This document shows, one piece after another, positions 17,635 through 27,086 of a DNA stretch of 64,000 nt. The DNA is from an uncultured Bacilli bacterium. GTDB lineage: Bacteria > Bacillota_I > Bacilli_A > RF39 > UBA660. The translations under genes and the position numbers were made by a program. Within the stretch, counting starts at the first letter, position 1. Each line of letters opens with the position of its first letter. The stretch is taken from assembly GCA_934130005.1 (NCBI GenBank), contig CAKOXD010000006.1, positions 1 through 64,000 of the forward strand. Direction: 5' to 3'. Under the pieces are notes generated by a model. That model was not told where the DNA came from. It saw nothing but the letters and a program-made list of their open reading frames with translations, and searched no databases.

Positions 17635-18417
17635 GTGGATAATATAGTAGGAATATCTATAACAAAAAATGATAAAGTAAATTATTTTTATACAAATAAT
17701 TTAAATGTAAAAAAAGGAATGAATGTAATAGTAGATATAGATAATACATTAAGATATGGAAGAGTTGAAACTGAAATTCATCCAATTGATTCATCTAAAT
17801 TAAAAATAAAACTAGGAAAAATTGTTAGAATTGCATCAAAACAAGATTATTATAATGATAAAAAAAATGAAAAGGATGCTATAAAAGCACTAATAAAATG
17901 TAAAGAATTAGTAAAAGAATATAAATTGGATATTAATATATTAGATTCATATTATACACATGATAGAGAACAGTTAATATTTAGATTTGTATCAGATACA
18001 AGAGTTGATTTTAGAAATTTAGCACGTGATTTGGCTAATATTTATCATACTCGTATAGAATTAAGACAAATAGGTGTAAGAGATAAAGCAAAAGAAGTAG
18101 GCGGAATTGGAAGTTGTGGACAACCACTTTGTTGTGCAAGATTTTTAAATAATTTTGATTCAGTGTCAATATCTATGGCAAAAAATCAAAATTTAGCACT
18201 TAATCCTAATAAAATAAATGGATTATGTGGTAGATTATTATGTTGTTTAAAATATGAAAATGAATGTTATAAAGAATGTCGAAAAAAATTACCAAAAATA
18301 GGACAAACTGTAGACATTGAAGGTGAAGAAGGTAAAGTTGTATCTTTAGATATATTGAATGAAAAATATGAAGTAGAAACTCCAAAAGGAAAGATAGAAA
18401 TAGATGGAAGTAATTAA
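17635..18417 (+). CDS. ricT: regulatory iron-sulfur protein RicT (YaaT, PSP1 domain)
   Basis: RicT is the PSP1-domain partner of RicA and RicF, known in B. subtilis for control of RNA processing by RNase Y and of sporulation and competence. The 260-residue protein has two Cys clusters, GSCGQPLCCARF and GLCGRLLCCLKYE, that bind an Fe-S cluster in the family. The start is GTG, immediately after the holB stop. The end overlaps trmN6 by 14 nt. Confidence 0.93.
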   Translation: MDNIVGISITKNDKVNYFYTNNLNVKKGMNVIVDIDNTLRYGRVETEIHPIDSSKLKIKLGKIVRIASKQDYYNDKKNEKDAIKALIKCKELVKEYKLDINILDSYYTHDREQLIFRFVSDTRVDFRNLARDLANIYHTRIELRQIGVRDKAKEVGGIGSCGQPLCCARFLNNFDSVSISMAKNQNLALNPNKINGLCGRLLCCLKYENECYKECRKKLPKIGQTVDIEGEEGKVVSLDILNEKYEVETPKGKIEIDGSN

Positions 18418-19123
18418 TTATTTATTAGGATATAAAAATTTAAAAATTTATCAAGATACTGAAATGTTTAATTTTTCATTAGATTCTGTTTTATTACCTA
18501 ATTTTGTAACTTTAAATAAAAATATATCGAAAATATTAGATATAGGTTGTGGGAATGCAGTAATACCTATAATATTATCAACAAAAACAAGTGCTAGAAT
18601 AACAGGTGTTGAAATTCAAAAAGAAGTTGCAGATTTAGCACTTAAAAGTGTAGAATATAACAATTTGAGTGATCAAATTCAAATTGTTAACGATGATATA
18701 AAAGAATATTATAATAGCGTAGAAACAGAAATGTTTGATGTAATAACATGTAATCCACCTTATTTTAAAGTAACTGAAACATCAAACTTTAATTTAAATG
18801 ATTATAAAACAATAGCTCGTCATGAAGTAAAACTAAATATAGATGAAATAATGAAAATAAGTAAAAAATTATTAAAAAACAATGGCAATATAGCAATCGT
18901 TCATAGACCAGAAAGGTTAATTGAGATAATAGAAGCTATGAAAAAAAATGGTATAGAACCGAAAAAAATTCAATATGTATATCCAAAAATTAACAAAGAG
19001 GCAAATATTTTATTAATAGAAGGTGTAAAGAATGGTAAACCAGGTGTAAAAATTTTAGAGCCTTTATACTCCCATGAAGGAAATGGAAATTATACAGAAC
19101 AAATAAAAAAATATTTTGAATAA
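18404..19123 (+). CDS. trmN6: tRNA1(Val) (adenine37-N6)-methyltransferase, TrmN6/YabB
   Basis: The 239-residue class I methyltransferase has a SAM motif LDIGCGNAVIPI (about residues 46-57) and the NPPY catalytic motif (TCNPPYFKV) of N6-adenine methyltransferases. YabB in B. subtilis follows ricT (yaaT) in the same order. The start overlaps the ricT end. The substrate is taken from the family. Confidence 0.88.
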   Translation: MEVINYLLGYKNLKIYQDTEMFNFSLDSVLLPNFVTLNKNISKILDIGCGNAVIPIILSTKTSARITGVEIQKEVADLALKSVEYNNLSDQIQIVNDDIKEYYNSVETEMFDVITCNPPYFKVTETSNFNLNDYKTIARHEVKLNIDEIMKISKKLLKNNGNIAIVHRPERLIEIIEAMKKNGIEPKKIQYVYPKINKEANILLIEGVKNGKPGVKILEPLYSHEGNGNYTEQIKKYFE

Positions 19124-19177
19124 TATTTTTTATTTTTTAATATAAATGATATAATATAGAAGGTTAGAGGTGATAAT

Positions 19178-20029
19178 ATGTCTCAAAAAAGTTATATAAA
19201 TGGAAAAGCAACTCTTTATTTAATTCCAACACCTATAGGTAATATGGAAGATATAACGTATAGAGCATTAAATATATTAAAAGAAGTAGAAGTAGTGTTT
19301 TCAGAAGATACTAGAGTTACTAGACAATTATTAAATTATTTTAATATTAATAAAAAATTAATATCAAGCCATAATTATAATGAGGAAAAAAATGAATCTA
19401 AATTATTAGAATATTTAAATAATGGATATTCAGTTGGTGTAGTTACTGATAGAGGAACTCCTGTAATAAGTGATCCTGGATATGAGTTAGTAAAAATAGC
19501 TATAAAAAATAATTATAATGTTGTTTCACTTCCAGGAGCTACAGCTTTAATACCTGCTCTTACAGTATCTGGTTTAAATCCTAGTCCTTTTACATTTATT
19601 GGATTTTTAAATAATAAGGACTCAAAAAGAAGAAAAGAATTAGAAGAATATAAAAATTTAAAAACAACTTTGATTTTTTATGAAGCACCTCATCGTATAT
19701 TAAAAACATTACAAGATATAAAAAATATTTTGGGAAATAGAAATATATGTATTTCCCGGGAAATATCAAAAAAATTTGAAGAAATTTATAGAGGATCTGT
19801 TATAGAGGTAATGAATGAATTAGAAACAGAAGAGATAAAAGGAGAAATTGTTTTAGTAGTAGAAGGTAACTTAAATGATACAACATATGATAATTTAACA
19901 ATAATTGAACATGTTAATTTATACATAAAAGAAGGAATTGATACAAAAGAAGCAATAAAAAAAGTTGCTAAAGAAAGAAAATTAAGTAAAAGTGAAGTTT
20001 ATAATAACTATCATAGAGGTGATATGTAA
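19178..20029 (+). CDS. rsmI: 16S rRNA (cytidine1402-2'-O)-methyltransferase RsmI
   Basis: RsmI methylates C1402 in the decoding centre. The 283-residue protein of the tetrapyrrole-methylase fold has LYLIPTPIGNMEDITYRAL near the N-terminus, EDTRVTRQLL, GTPVISDPGYELV and FYEAPHRILKTL. A 16-bp palindrome with CCCGGG (19750-19765) lies in its coding sequence at ISREIS, with a CGG codon that is rare here. A TATAAT-like -10 precedes the gene. Its stop overlaps the pth start. Confidence 0.95.
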   Translation: MSQKSYINGKATLYLIPTPIGNMEDITYRALNILKEVEVVFSEDTRVTRQLLNYFNINKKLISSHNYNEEKNESKLLEYLNNGYSVGVVTDRGTPVISDPGYELVKIAIKNNYNVVSLPGATALIPALTVSGLNPSPFTFIGFLNNKDSKRRKELEEYKNLKTTLIFYEAPHRILKTLQDIKNILGNRNICISREISKKFEEIYRGSVIEVMNELETEEIKGEIVLVVEGNLNDTTYDNLTIIEHVNLYIKEGIDTKEAIKKVAKERKLSKSEVYNNYHRGDM

Positions 20030-20592
20030 TGAAATTAATTGTGGGTTTGGGAAATCCTGGAAAAATATATGAAAATACACGTCATAATATAGGTTTTATA
20101 TTAATAGATGCAATTGCACAACAATATAATATTAAAATAACAAAAAATAAATTTAATGGATTATATGAAAAAATTAATATAAATGAAGAACAAATAATAT
20201 TATTAAAACCTCAAAAATATATAAATTTATCAGGAGAAGTAATAAGAGATTTTGTAAATTTTTATAAAATTGATTTATCTGATATTTTAATTATTAGTGA
20301 TGATCTTGATATGCCATTTGGTAAAATTAAAATTAAAAGTAAAGGAAGTTCAGGTGGCCACAATGGTTTAAAAAACATTGAACTTAATTTAAAAACACAA
20401 AATTATAAAAGAATAAAAGTAGGAATATCAAATAATAAAAATATTGATACTAAAGATTATGTATTAGGAAAACTTAATAAAGAAGAAGAAAAAATATTAA
20501 ATAATATAATAAAATTAATTCCTGATATTTTTAATGATTATTTGAATTTATCTTTTGATATGTTAATGAGTAAATATAATAAAAAGAATTAA
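20029..20592 (+). CDS. pth: peptidyl-tRNA hydrolase
   Basis: Pth frees tRNA from peptidyl-tRNA that drops off the ribosome. The 187-residue protein has the N-terminal VGLGNPGKIYENTRHNIGF with the catalytic His, KPQKYINLSG, and KSKGSSGGHNGLKNIE. It overlaps rsmI by one base and ends at a terminator. Confidence 0.96.
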   Translation: MKLIVGLGNPGKIYENTRHNIGFILIDAIAQQYNIKITKNKFNGLYEKININEEQIILLKPQKYINLSGEVIRDFVNFYKIDLSDILIISDDLDMPFGKIKIKSKGSSGGHNGLKNIELNLKTQNYKRIKVGISNNKNIDTKDYVLGKLNKEEEKILNNIIKLIPDIFNDYLNLSFDMLMSKYNKKN

Positions 20593-20614
20593 TGATACAT
20601 TGTATCATTTTTTA
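20592..20614 (+). terminator. terminator after pth
   Basis: ATGATACA (20592-20599) pairs with TGTATCAT (20601-20608) and is followed by a T run. The stem begins at the last base of the pth stop. The tight loop means the inner pairs probably open. Confidence 0.7.
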
Positions 20615-20632
20615 TAGTGAAAGGAGGATAAT

Positions 20633-23600
20633 ATGAAATTTTTTGATAATTTATTAAAAAATGAAAAAAGTATAGTAAATTGTGGACTTACAAGTGAATT
20701 AAAATCAATATATACATATAATAAATTTATAGAAAAAGATAAAAATATACTTTATGTAACAAATACACTATATGAATCTACTATGATTTATCAATCTATT
20801 TCTAATTATACAGATAATGTTTTATTTTTTCCGATGGATGATTTTTTAACAAGTGAAGCATTAGCAATTTCTCCAGAATTTGAAATTACACGAATTGAAA
20901 CTTTAACAAAATTATTAGAAAATAAAAAATATATTGTCATAACAAACTTAATGGGATTATTAAGATATTTACCAGAAAAAAAATTATATAAAAACTCCTT
21001 TATAAATCTTAAAAAAAATGAAGATTATAAAATAAATGAACTTATCAACAAATTTTACAATATAGGCTACAAAAGAGAATCAGTTGTATATAAAACTGGA
21101 GAAATGGCAGTTAGAGGATTTGTAGTTGATATTTTTCCAAGTAATTCTATAAATCCTGTAAGAATTGAATTTTGGGGAGACACTATAGATTCAATTAGAA
21201 TATTTGATTGTGATAATCAAAGAACTTTAAAAGAAATAGATGAAGTAATAATAAATCCTAATTCTGAATTTATTTGTGAAAAAGAAGTAAATGAGGACTT
21301 AAAAAAACAAAAAAATTTACCTAATTATACAAAAGTTGTTTCTATAAAAGAATATATAGATGATCCAATAATAATATTTGATGGTTTAAAAGAAATAAAT
21401 AATGCTTATTTAAATTTAAAAGAAGAAATAGAAAACTATAATACATCACTAAATATATCTAAAAACACAAAATATATGAATGATTTAAATAATATAAATT
21501 ATGAATATTGTTTTGAAAATTTTGATGAAAATTTAATTAGTGTAAAAAATACAAAAAATTATAATTCATATGAATTAGAACCTTTTTCAAAAAATATTGA
21601 CTTAATTAATAAACGATTAAATACTTATATAAGAGAAAATACAGTTATTATATGTTTAAGTAATAGATATCAAATAAATAAACTTATAGAAAATTTAAAT
21701 AATTCTAATATTGTAGTAACAAATGAAGAAAACATTATAAATAGAAAAATAAATTTAATTATTAAAAATATTAATAATGGATTTATATATAATAATTATA
21801 TAGTTATTAGTGAAAACGAGATATTTAACAGAAAAAATCAAAATCAAAAGTATAAAAGTAATTTTAAATATGGAAGTAAGATAAAAGATATAACAAAACT
21901 TAATATAGGAGATTATGTAGTACATAATATTCACGGAATAGGAAGGTATAATGGACTTAAAACTTTAGAAAAACAAGGTATAAAAAAAGATTATATAGTT
22001 GTTGAATATAAAGATAATGATAAATTATATATACCAGTTGAAAAAATAGAATTGATAACAAAATATTCTTCTAATGATAGTATAGTGCCTAAAATAAATA
22101 AATTAGGTGGTACAGAATGGGCTAAAACAAAATTAAGAGTAAGAAAAAAAATAGAAGATATAGCATCTAAATTATTAGAATTATATGCTAAAAGAGAAGC
22201 TAGTGTAGGTTTTTCATTTTTACCTGATAGTAAAGAACAAGAAGAATTTGATAATGAATTCAAATATGAAGAAACTAGTGATCAATTAAGAGTTATTGAT
22301 GAGATAAAAAGTGATATGGAAAGTAATCATCCAATGGATAGATTATTATGTGGAGATGTAGGTTATGGAAAAACAGAAGTAGCTTTTAGAGCAATGTTTA
22401 AAGCTGTTTTAAGTGGAAAACAAGTAGCTTATTTATGTCCAACAACAATTCTTTCAAATCAACATTATGAAAACGCTTTAGAAAGATTCAAAAATTATCC
22501 AGTAAATATAGAAGTACTTAATAGATTTGTTTCAGCTAAAAAAACAAAAGAAGTGTTAGAAGGTTTAAAGAGTGGAATAATAGATATTGTAATTGGTACA
22601 CATAGAATTTTAAGTGATGATGTAGAATTTAAAGACTTAGGATTATTAGTAATTGATGAGGAGCAAAGATTTGGAGTAAAACATAAAGAAAAAATAAAAC
22701 AATATAAAAATAATATTGATATATTAACATTATCAGCTACACCAATACCTAGAACTCTTCAAATGTCGATGGCAGGTATTAGAAGTCTATCACTTATAGA
22801 AACACCACCTGTTAATAGATATCCAGTTCAAACTTATGTATTAGAAGAAAATGATGTAATAATAAAAGATGCAATATATAAGGAACTTTCAAGACAAGGA
22901 CAAATATTTATTTTATATAATAGAGTTGAAGATATGAACTTAAAACTTGAAAGAATAAAAAAATTAGTACCAGAGTCACGTATATTAATGGCTCATGGTA
23001 AAATGACAAAAACTGAATTAGAAGAAGTAATGTTTAAATTTATAAATAAAGAAGCTGATATATTGTTATGTACAACAATAATAGAAACAGGTATTGATAT
23101 TCCAAATGTAAATACTTTGTTAATATTAGATGCTGATCATTTTGGTTTGTCACAATTGTATCAAATAAGGGGAAGAGTAGGTAGAAGTAATAAAATAGCA
23201 TATTGTTATTTAATGTATTCAAAAGGAAAAAACTTAACAGAAATAGCAACTAAAAGATTAAATGTAATAAAAGAATTTACTGAACTCGGAAGTGGATTTT
23301 CTATAGCAATGCGTGATTTATCAATAAGAGGAGCAGGGGATATATTAGGAAGTGAACAAGCTGGATTTATTGATACTATTGGTATAGAATTATACTTAAA
23401 TATGCTAAATGAAGAGGTAAATAAATTAAAAGGAGTAGAATTTAATAAAAATGAAACAGAAGAAAAACCTCTTTTAGATGTTGAAACTTCTATTTCAGAT
23501 AATTATATAGATGATATAGATTTAAAAATAGAAATACATAAAAAAATTAACACTATAGATTCATATAAAAAATTACATGATATAAAAGAAGAAATAGAAG

Positions 23601-23914
23601 ATAGATTTGGAAAAATTAATGAAAATATGTTAATTTATATGTATGAAGAATGGTTTGAAAAACTTGCACATGAGCTTAATATTAATAAAGTAAGACAAAC
23701 TAAAAATTTTGTTGAAATAACATTGGATAAAGAACTTACAAATAAAGTAAATGGTGAACTTTTATTTATGTATGCTACTGATATATCAAGAATGTTTAGA
23801 TTTAGTATGAAATTTGGAATGTTAACCATTACATTAGATACTGTAAAATTAGAAAAACATTTTATTTATTATTTAATAGAATTAATGGAAGTAATAAAAA
23901 AAGCAGTTCAATAA
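20633..23914 (+). CDS. mfd: transcription-repair coupling factor Mfd
   Basis: Mfd removes stalled RNA polymerase and brings in UvrABC. The 1093-residue protein has the UvrB-like N-terminal part with RGFVVDIFPSN, the RNA polymerase-interaction domain beginning LNIGDYVVHNIHGIGRY, and the RecG-like motor with Walker A CGDVGYGKTEVA, the DEEQ box and the TRG motif seen as GRVGRSNKIAYCY. The binding site AAGGAGG is strong. It is followed by spoVT, as in Bacillus, after a terminator and a small opposing ORF. Confidence 0.97.
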   Translation: MKFFDNLLKNEKSIVNCGLTSELKSIYTYNKFIEKDKNILYVTNTLYESTMIYQSISNYTDNVLFFPMDDFLTSEALAISPEFEITRIETLTKLLENKKYIVITNLMGLLRYLPEKKLYKNSFINLKKNEDYKINELINKFYNIGYKRESVVYKTGEMAVRGFVVDIFPSNSINPVRIEFWGDTIDSIRIFDCDNQRTLKEIDEVIINPNSEFICEKEVNEDLKKQKNLPNYTKVVSIKEYIDDPIIIFDGLKEINNAYLNLKEEIENYNTSLNISKNTKYMNDLNNINYEYCFENFDENLISVKNTKNYNSYELEPFSKNIDLINKRLNTYIRENTVIICLSNRYQINKLIENLNNSNIVVTNEENIINRKINLIIKNINNGFIYNNYIVISENEIFNRKNQNQKYKSNFKYGSKIKDITKLNIGDYVVHNIHGIGRYNGLKTLEKQGIKKDYIVVEYKDNDKLYIPVEKIELITKYSSNDSIVPKINKLGGTEWAKTKLRVRKKIEDIASKLLELYAKREASVGFSFLPDSKEQEEFDNEFKYEETSDQLRVIDEIKSDMESNHPMDRLLCGDVGYGKTEVAFRAMFKAVLSGKQVAYLCPTTILSNQHYENALERFKNYPVNIEVLNRFVSAKKTKEVLEGLKSGIIDIVIGTHRILSDDVEFKDLGLLVIDEEQRFGVKHKEKIKQYKNNIDILTLSATPIPRTLQMSMAGIRSLSLIETPPVNRYPVQTYVLEENDVIIKDAIYKELSRQGQIFILYNRVEDMNLKLERIKKLVPESRILMAHGKMTKTELEEVMFKFINKEADILLCTTIIETGIDIPNVNTLLILDADHFGLSQLYQIRGRVGRSNKIAYCYLMYSKGKNLTEIATKRLNVIKEFTELGSGFSIAMRDLSIRGAGDILGSEQAGFIDTIGIELYLNMLNEEVNKLKGVEFNKNETEEKPLLDVETSISDNYIDDIDLKIEIHKKINTIDSYKKLHDIKEEIEDRFGKINENMLIYMYEEWFEKLAHELNINKVRQTKNFVEITLDKELTNKVNGELLFMYATDISRMFRFSMKFGMLTITLDTVKLEKHFIYYLIELMEVIKKAVQ

Positions 23915-23931
23915 TTTTGAACTACTTTTTA
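23904..23931. terminator. bidirectional terminator between mfd and a small leftward ORF
   Basis: AGTTCAA pairs with TTGAACT (about 23905-23923, loop of about 5 nt), with A-rich sequence on the left and five T on the right. It can stop mfd transcripts on the plus strand and leftward transcripts on the minus strand. Confidence 0.7.
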
Positions 23932-24057
23932 TTTACATAATTTAAATGATTTAACATCATCACATAATTTAAAATCTCTTCTAATAGCTGGTCTTCCTAC
24001 TGGTCTAGTAGCCTTTTCTAATCTAAAAGATCTCATTGAATCATCTCTTCTTATCAT
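23929..24057 (-). CDS. small conserved-looking ORF of unknown function
   Basis: An ATG-started frame of 42 codons on the minus strand gives a basic peptide (begins MIRRDDSMRSF, contains RPVGRPAIRRDFKL, ends FKLCK). A good binding site (AGAAGG) lies 7-8 nt upstream, and TTGATT, 17 nt and TAAAAT form a possible promoter further up. It ends at the shared terminator. The composition (nine Arg, balanced acids) is unlike a random frame in this AT-rich genome. I do not recognise the family. Confidence 0.5.
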   Translation of the reverse strand: MIRRDDSMRSFRLEKATRPVGRPAIRRDFKLCDDVKSFKLCK

Positions 24058-24212
24058 AATAAATACCTTCTTTCTGATATTATTTTATATTATAAAAAAG
24101 AATGAATCAATAATATTTAGAAAACAAAAAAATTTTTTACATTTCTTTACACCTTTATAAAGTATAAATTTTTTGCAATTACTCAAAATATTTTTAGAGA
24201 GTGAGGTAAAAT

Positions 24213-24740
24213 ATGAAAGCAACTGGAATAATTAGAAGAATTGATGAATTAGGAAGAATTGTTATTCCAAAAGAAATAAGAAAAAATTTAAAAATAACAG
24301 AAGGTGAAAATATAGAAATATATATAGATGAAGAAGATAAAATTGTTTTAAAAAAGTATTCTAATTTAAAAAATATAAAAGATTTTTCTCAAAAATTAGT
24401 TGATTCAATCTATAGTATTACCAAAGATAATATTATTATTACTGATAATAATAATGTAATTGCTAGTGCTGGTAGTTTAAAAAAAGAAATTATAAATAAA
24501 GAATTAACTGAAGAATATATTAACTTAATTAATAAAAGAAAAAATATAATAAATGAAGATAGTGTAAAAATAACAGAAAGAATAGAAATAGGTAAAAATT
24601 ATTTAATAAATATAATATTATCAAATGGAGATATAAATGGAACTATAGTTTTAATAAAGGAAAATAGTGAAATAACAGAATGTGAAAAAAACATAATAAA
24701 TATAACAACTAATTTTTTATCTAAATATCTTGAAGAATAA
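24213..24740 (+). CDS. spoVT: stage V sporulation-type regulator SpoVT (AbrB/GAF)
   Basis: The 175-residue protein has the N-terminal swapped-hairpin AbrB DNA-binding domain (MKATGIIRRIDELGRIVIPK, residues 1-50) and a C-terminal GAF-like domain (about 55-175), the SpoVT architecture. In Bacillus SpoVT controls late forespore genes and lies next to mfd, as here. A GAG-rich binding site (GAGAGTGAGG) precedes the ATG. AbrB paralogs with one domain are shorter, which supports SpoVT. Confidence 0.88.
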   Translation: MKATGIIRRIDELGRIVIPKEIRKNLKITEGENIEIYIDEEDKIVLKKYSNLKNIKDFSQKLVDSIYSITKDNIIITDNNNVIASAGSLKKEIINKELTEEYINLINKRKNIINEDSVKITERIEIGKNYLINIILSNGDINGTIVLIKENSEITECEKNIINITTNFLSKYLEE

Positions 24741-24758
24741 AAAAATATATGATACAAT
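24730..24758 (+). promoter_or_regulatory. promoter of the T-box/metG transcript
   Basis: TTGAAG (24730-24735), 17 nt and TACAAT (24753-24758). The -35 lies in the last codons of spoVT. The start would be near 24765, at the head of the T-box leader. Confidence 0.65.
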
Positions 24759-24764
24759 ACATTC

Positions 24765-24982
24765 ATATTAAAGGTTTTGATGGAAAGAAGAATATAATTG
24801 TTTTTTAGAGAGTCTAGGTAGGTGAAAGCTAGATATTCTATTATATTTCGAATGGTTCTTAAACCGCTTAATTGATATGTAAATTAAGACGTTGCAAGCG
24901 TTAATTGCTTAAGGTAGTTTTATAACTATGAATAAGGTGGTACCGCGTAAATTACGCCCTTAATTGGGAGTAATTTTTTTAT
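24765..24982 (+). promoter_or_regulatory. T-box riboswitch, methionine specifier
   Basis: The antiterminator core AAGGTGGTACCGCG (24934-24947) is the T-box signature. Upstream, GGTGAAAGCTAG near 24822 fits the stem I AG-bulge region, and a candidate specifier AUG (24852-24854) sits in GAATGG. The terminator pairs AATTAC and CCC (24950-24959) with GGG and GTAATT (24966-24975), then a T tract. Uncharged tRNA-Met should favour antitermination and raise expression of the two genes downstream, the second of which is metG. Confidence 0.93.
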
Positions 24983-25013
24983 TGATGAAATAGTAATATG
25001 GAGGTAATATATT

Positions 25014-25478
25014 ATGCAAAGATATTTTGAAAAGATTAGTTATGATCAATTTAAAAAAGATATTAGTGATAATAAAGAATTATATGATTCATATAATATA
25101 CCAAAAAGGAAAACAAAGTATGCAGCTGGCTATGATATATTTTTAATAGAAGATTTAGTAATAAATCCAAATGAAATAATAAAAATTCCAACTGGTATAA
25201 AAGCAAATATGTTAGAAGATGAAGTATTATTTTTAATTATTAGAAGTGGTATGGGATTTAAATATAATATTAGACTTTGTAATCAAGTTGCTATAATTGA
25301 TAAAGATTATTATAATAATTTAAATAATGAAGGTCATATCTTTTTAAAAATACAAAATGAAGGAAAAAATAAAGTAGAAATAAAAAAAGGTGAATCTATA
25401 TGTCAAGGAATTTTTATGAAATATTTAAAAGTTGATAATGAGATAGAAGATTTTATAGAAAGAAAAGGAAAATATTAG
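25014..25478 (+). CDS. dUTPase-like protein with shortened C-terminus
   Basis: The 154-residue protein follows the trimeric dUTPase motif order: AAGYDIF (motif 1), RSGMGFKYNI (motif 2, usually RSSxAxK), NQVAIIDKDYYNN (motif 3, with the catalytic-type Asp), KKGESICQGIF (motif 4), and ERKGKY at the very end. Motif 5, the Gly-rich GFGSTG arm that closes over the nucleotide, is cut off. dUTPase hydrolyses dUTP to dUMP; the activity of this protein is uncertain. It lies between the Met T-box and metG (12-nt gap), so it is under methionine-starvation control. Confidence 0.75.
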   Translation: MQRYFEKISYDQFKKDISDNKELYDSYNIPKRKTKYAAGYDIFLIEDLVINPNEIIKIPTGIKANMLEDEVLFLIIRSGMGFKYNIRLCNQVAIIDKDYYNNLNNEGHIFLKIQNEGKNKVEIKKGESICQGIFMKYLKVDNEIEDFIERKGKY

Positions 25479-25489
25479 GAGGTAATATT

Positions 25490-27046
25490 ATGAATAAAAA
25501 ATTTTATATTTCAACAGCAATCGCATATGCATCAGCAAAACCACATATTGGAAATACATATGAAATAGTATTAGCTGATGCAATCGCACGTTATAAAAGA
25601 TTAACAGGTTATGATGTTTATTTTCAAACAGGAACAGATGAACATGGGCAAAAAATAGAATTAAAAGCGAAAGAACAAGGTATTAGACCACAAGAATATG
25701 TAGATAATATTTCTCTAGAAGTTAGAAATATATGGGATGTAATGAATACAAGTTATGATAAATTTGTAAGAACTACAAATCCAGTTCATAAAGAAAGAGT
25801 ACAAAAGATATTTAAAAAATTATATGACCAAGGTGATATATATAAAGGTAGATATGAAGGATTATATTGTACACCATGTGAATCTTTTTTTACAGAATCT
25901 CAACTTATTGATTCGAAATGTCCAGATTGTGGTAGAGAAGTAAAAAAAGCAAGTGAAGAAGCATATTTCTTTAAATTATCTAATTATACAAAAAGATTAG
26001 AAGAATATATAGAAACACATCCTGATTTTATCAAACCTGAAAGTAGAAAAAATGAAATAGTAAATAATTTTTTAAAGCCAGGATTACAAGATTTATGTAT
26101 TTCTAGAACATCATTTAAATGGGGAATTCCTGTAACTTTTGATGAATCCCATGTTATTTATGTATGGATTGATGCATTAAGTAACTATATTACATTTTTG
26201 GGTTATGATGTTGATAATAGTACTGAAGAATTTAAAAAATACTGGCCAGCTGATATACATTTAATAGGAAAAGATATATTGCGTTTTCATACGATTTATT
26301 GGCCAATAATGTTAATGGCATTAGATTTACCATTACCTAAAAAAATATTTGGACATCCTTGGGTTTTATTTGGTGAAGACAAGATGAGTAAATCAAAAGG
26401 AAATATTGTATATGCTGATCAATTAGTTAAAGAATTTGGCGTAGATGCTATAAGATATTACTTATTACATGAAATACCATATGCACAAGATGGAACATTT
26501 ACATATGAACTTTTGATTGAAAGAATAAATTCTGATTTAGCTAATATTTTAGGAAACTTAGTTAATAGAACAATTTCAATGTGTCATAAATATTTTGATG
26601 GAATTGTATATGAACCAACTCGTTTTGAAGAAATAGATGAAGAATTAAAAACATTAGTATTAGATATGCCTCAAAAAGTTGAAAAAAATATGAATGAATT
26701 AAGATGTGCCGATGCAATAGATAATATATTTGAAGTTTTTAGAAGATGTAATAAATATATAGATGAAACAACACCATGGATTCTTGCAAAGGATGAAACA
26801 AAAAAAGAAAGATTAAAAACAGTTTTATATAATTTATTAGAATCAATTAGATCGGGAGCTGTCCTATTACAAGCATATTTACCTGATACAGCAGATAAAA
26901 TATTTCATCAACTTAATACAGAAAATAAATTTATTGATAGTATAAATTTTAAAGGTATGGATATAGGATTGCATTTAAATAATCCAGAACCATTATTTAA
27001 CAGAATAAACAAAGAAGAAAAATTAGAAGAATTAATTAGACAATAA
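25490..27046 (+). CDS. metG: methionine--tRNA ligase
   Basis: MetRS charges tRNA-Met. The 518-residue protein has the N-terminal HIGH-like motif PHIGNTYE, a zinc knob with CTPCESFF and CPDCGREV, and DKMSKSKGN as KMSKS. It stops after the anticodon-binding domain and lacks the C-terminal EMAP/tRNA-binding domain of the 650-residue form. It is the expected target of the T-box upstream. Its stop codon lies inside a terminator hairpin. Confidence 0.97.
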   Translation: MNKKFYISTAIAYASAKPHIGNTYEIVLADAIARYKRLTGYDVYFQTGTDEHGQKIELKAKEQGIRPQEYVDNISLEVRNIWDVMNTSYDKFVRTTNPVHKERVQKIFKKLYDQGDIYKGRYEGLYCTPCESFFTESQLIDSKCPDCGREVKKASEEAYFFKLSNYTKRLEEYIETHPDFIKPESRKNEIVNNFLKPGLQDLCISRTSFKWGIPVTFDESHVIYVWIDALSNYITFLGYDVDNSTEEFKKYWPADIHLIGKDILRFHTIYWPIMLMALDLPLPKKIFGHPWVLFGEDKMSKSKGNIVYADQLVKEFGVDAIRYYLLHEIPYAQDGTFTYELLIERINSDLANILGNLVNRTISMCHKYFDGIVYEPTRFEEIDEELKTLVLDMPQKVEKNMNELRCADAIDNIFEVFRRCNKYIDETTPWILAKDETKKERLKTVLYNLLESIRSGAVLLQAYLPDTADKIFHQLNTENKFIDSINFKGMDIGLHLNNPEPLFNRINKEEKLEELIRQ

Positions 27047-27061
27047 TGTCTAATTTTTTTG
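27035..27061 (+). terminator. terminator overlapping the metG stop
   Basis: ATTAGACA (27035-27042) pairs with TGTCTAAT (27047-27054), loop ATAA, followed by T to 27060. The TAA stop is in the loop. Confidence 0.8.
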
Positions 27062-27086
27062 TAAAAAAGTGTAAAATGTAATAATT

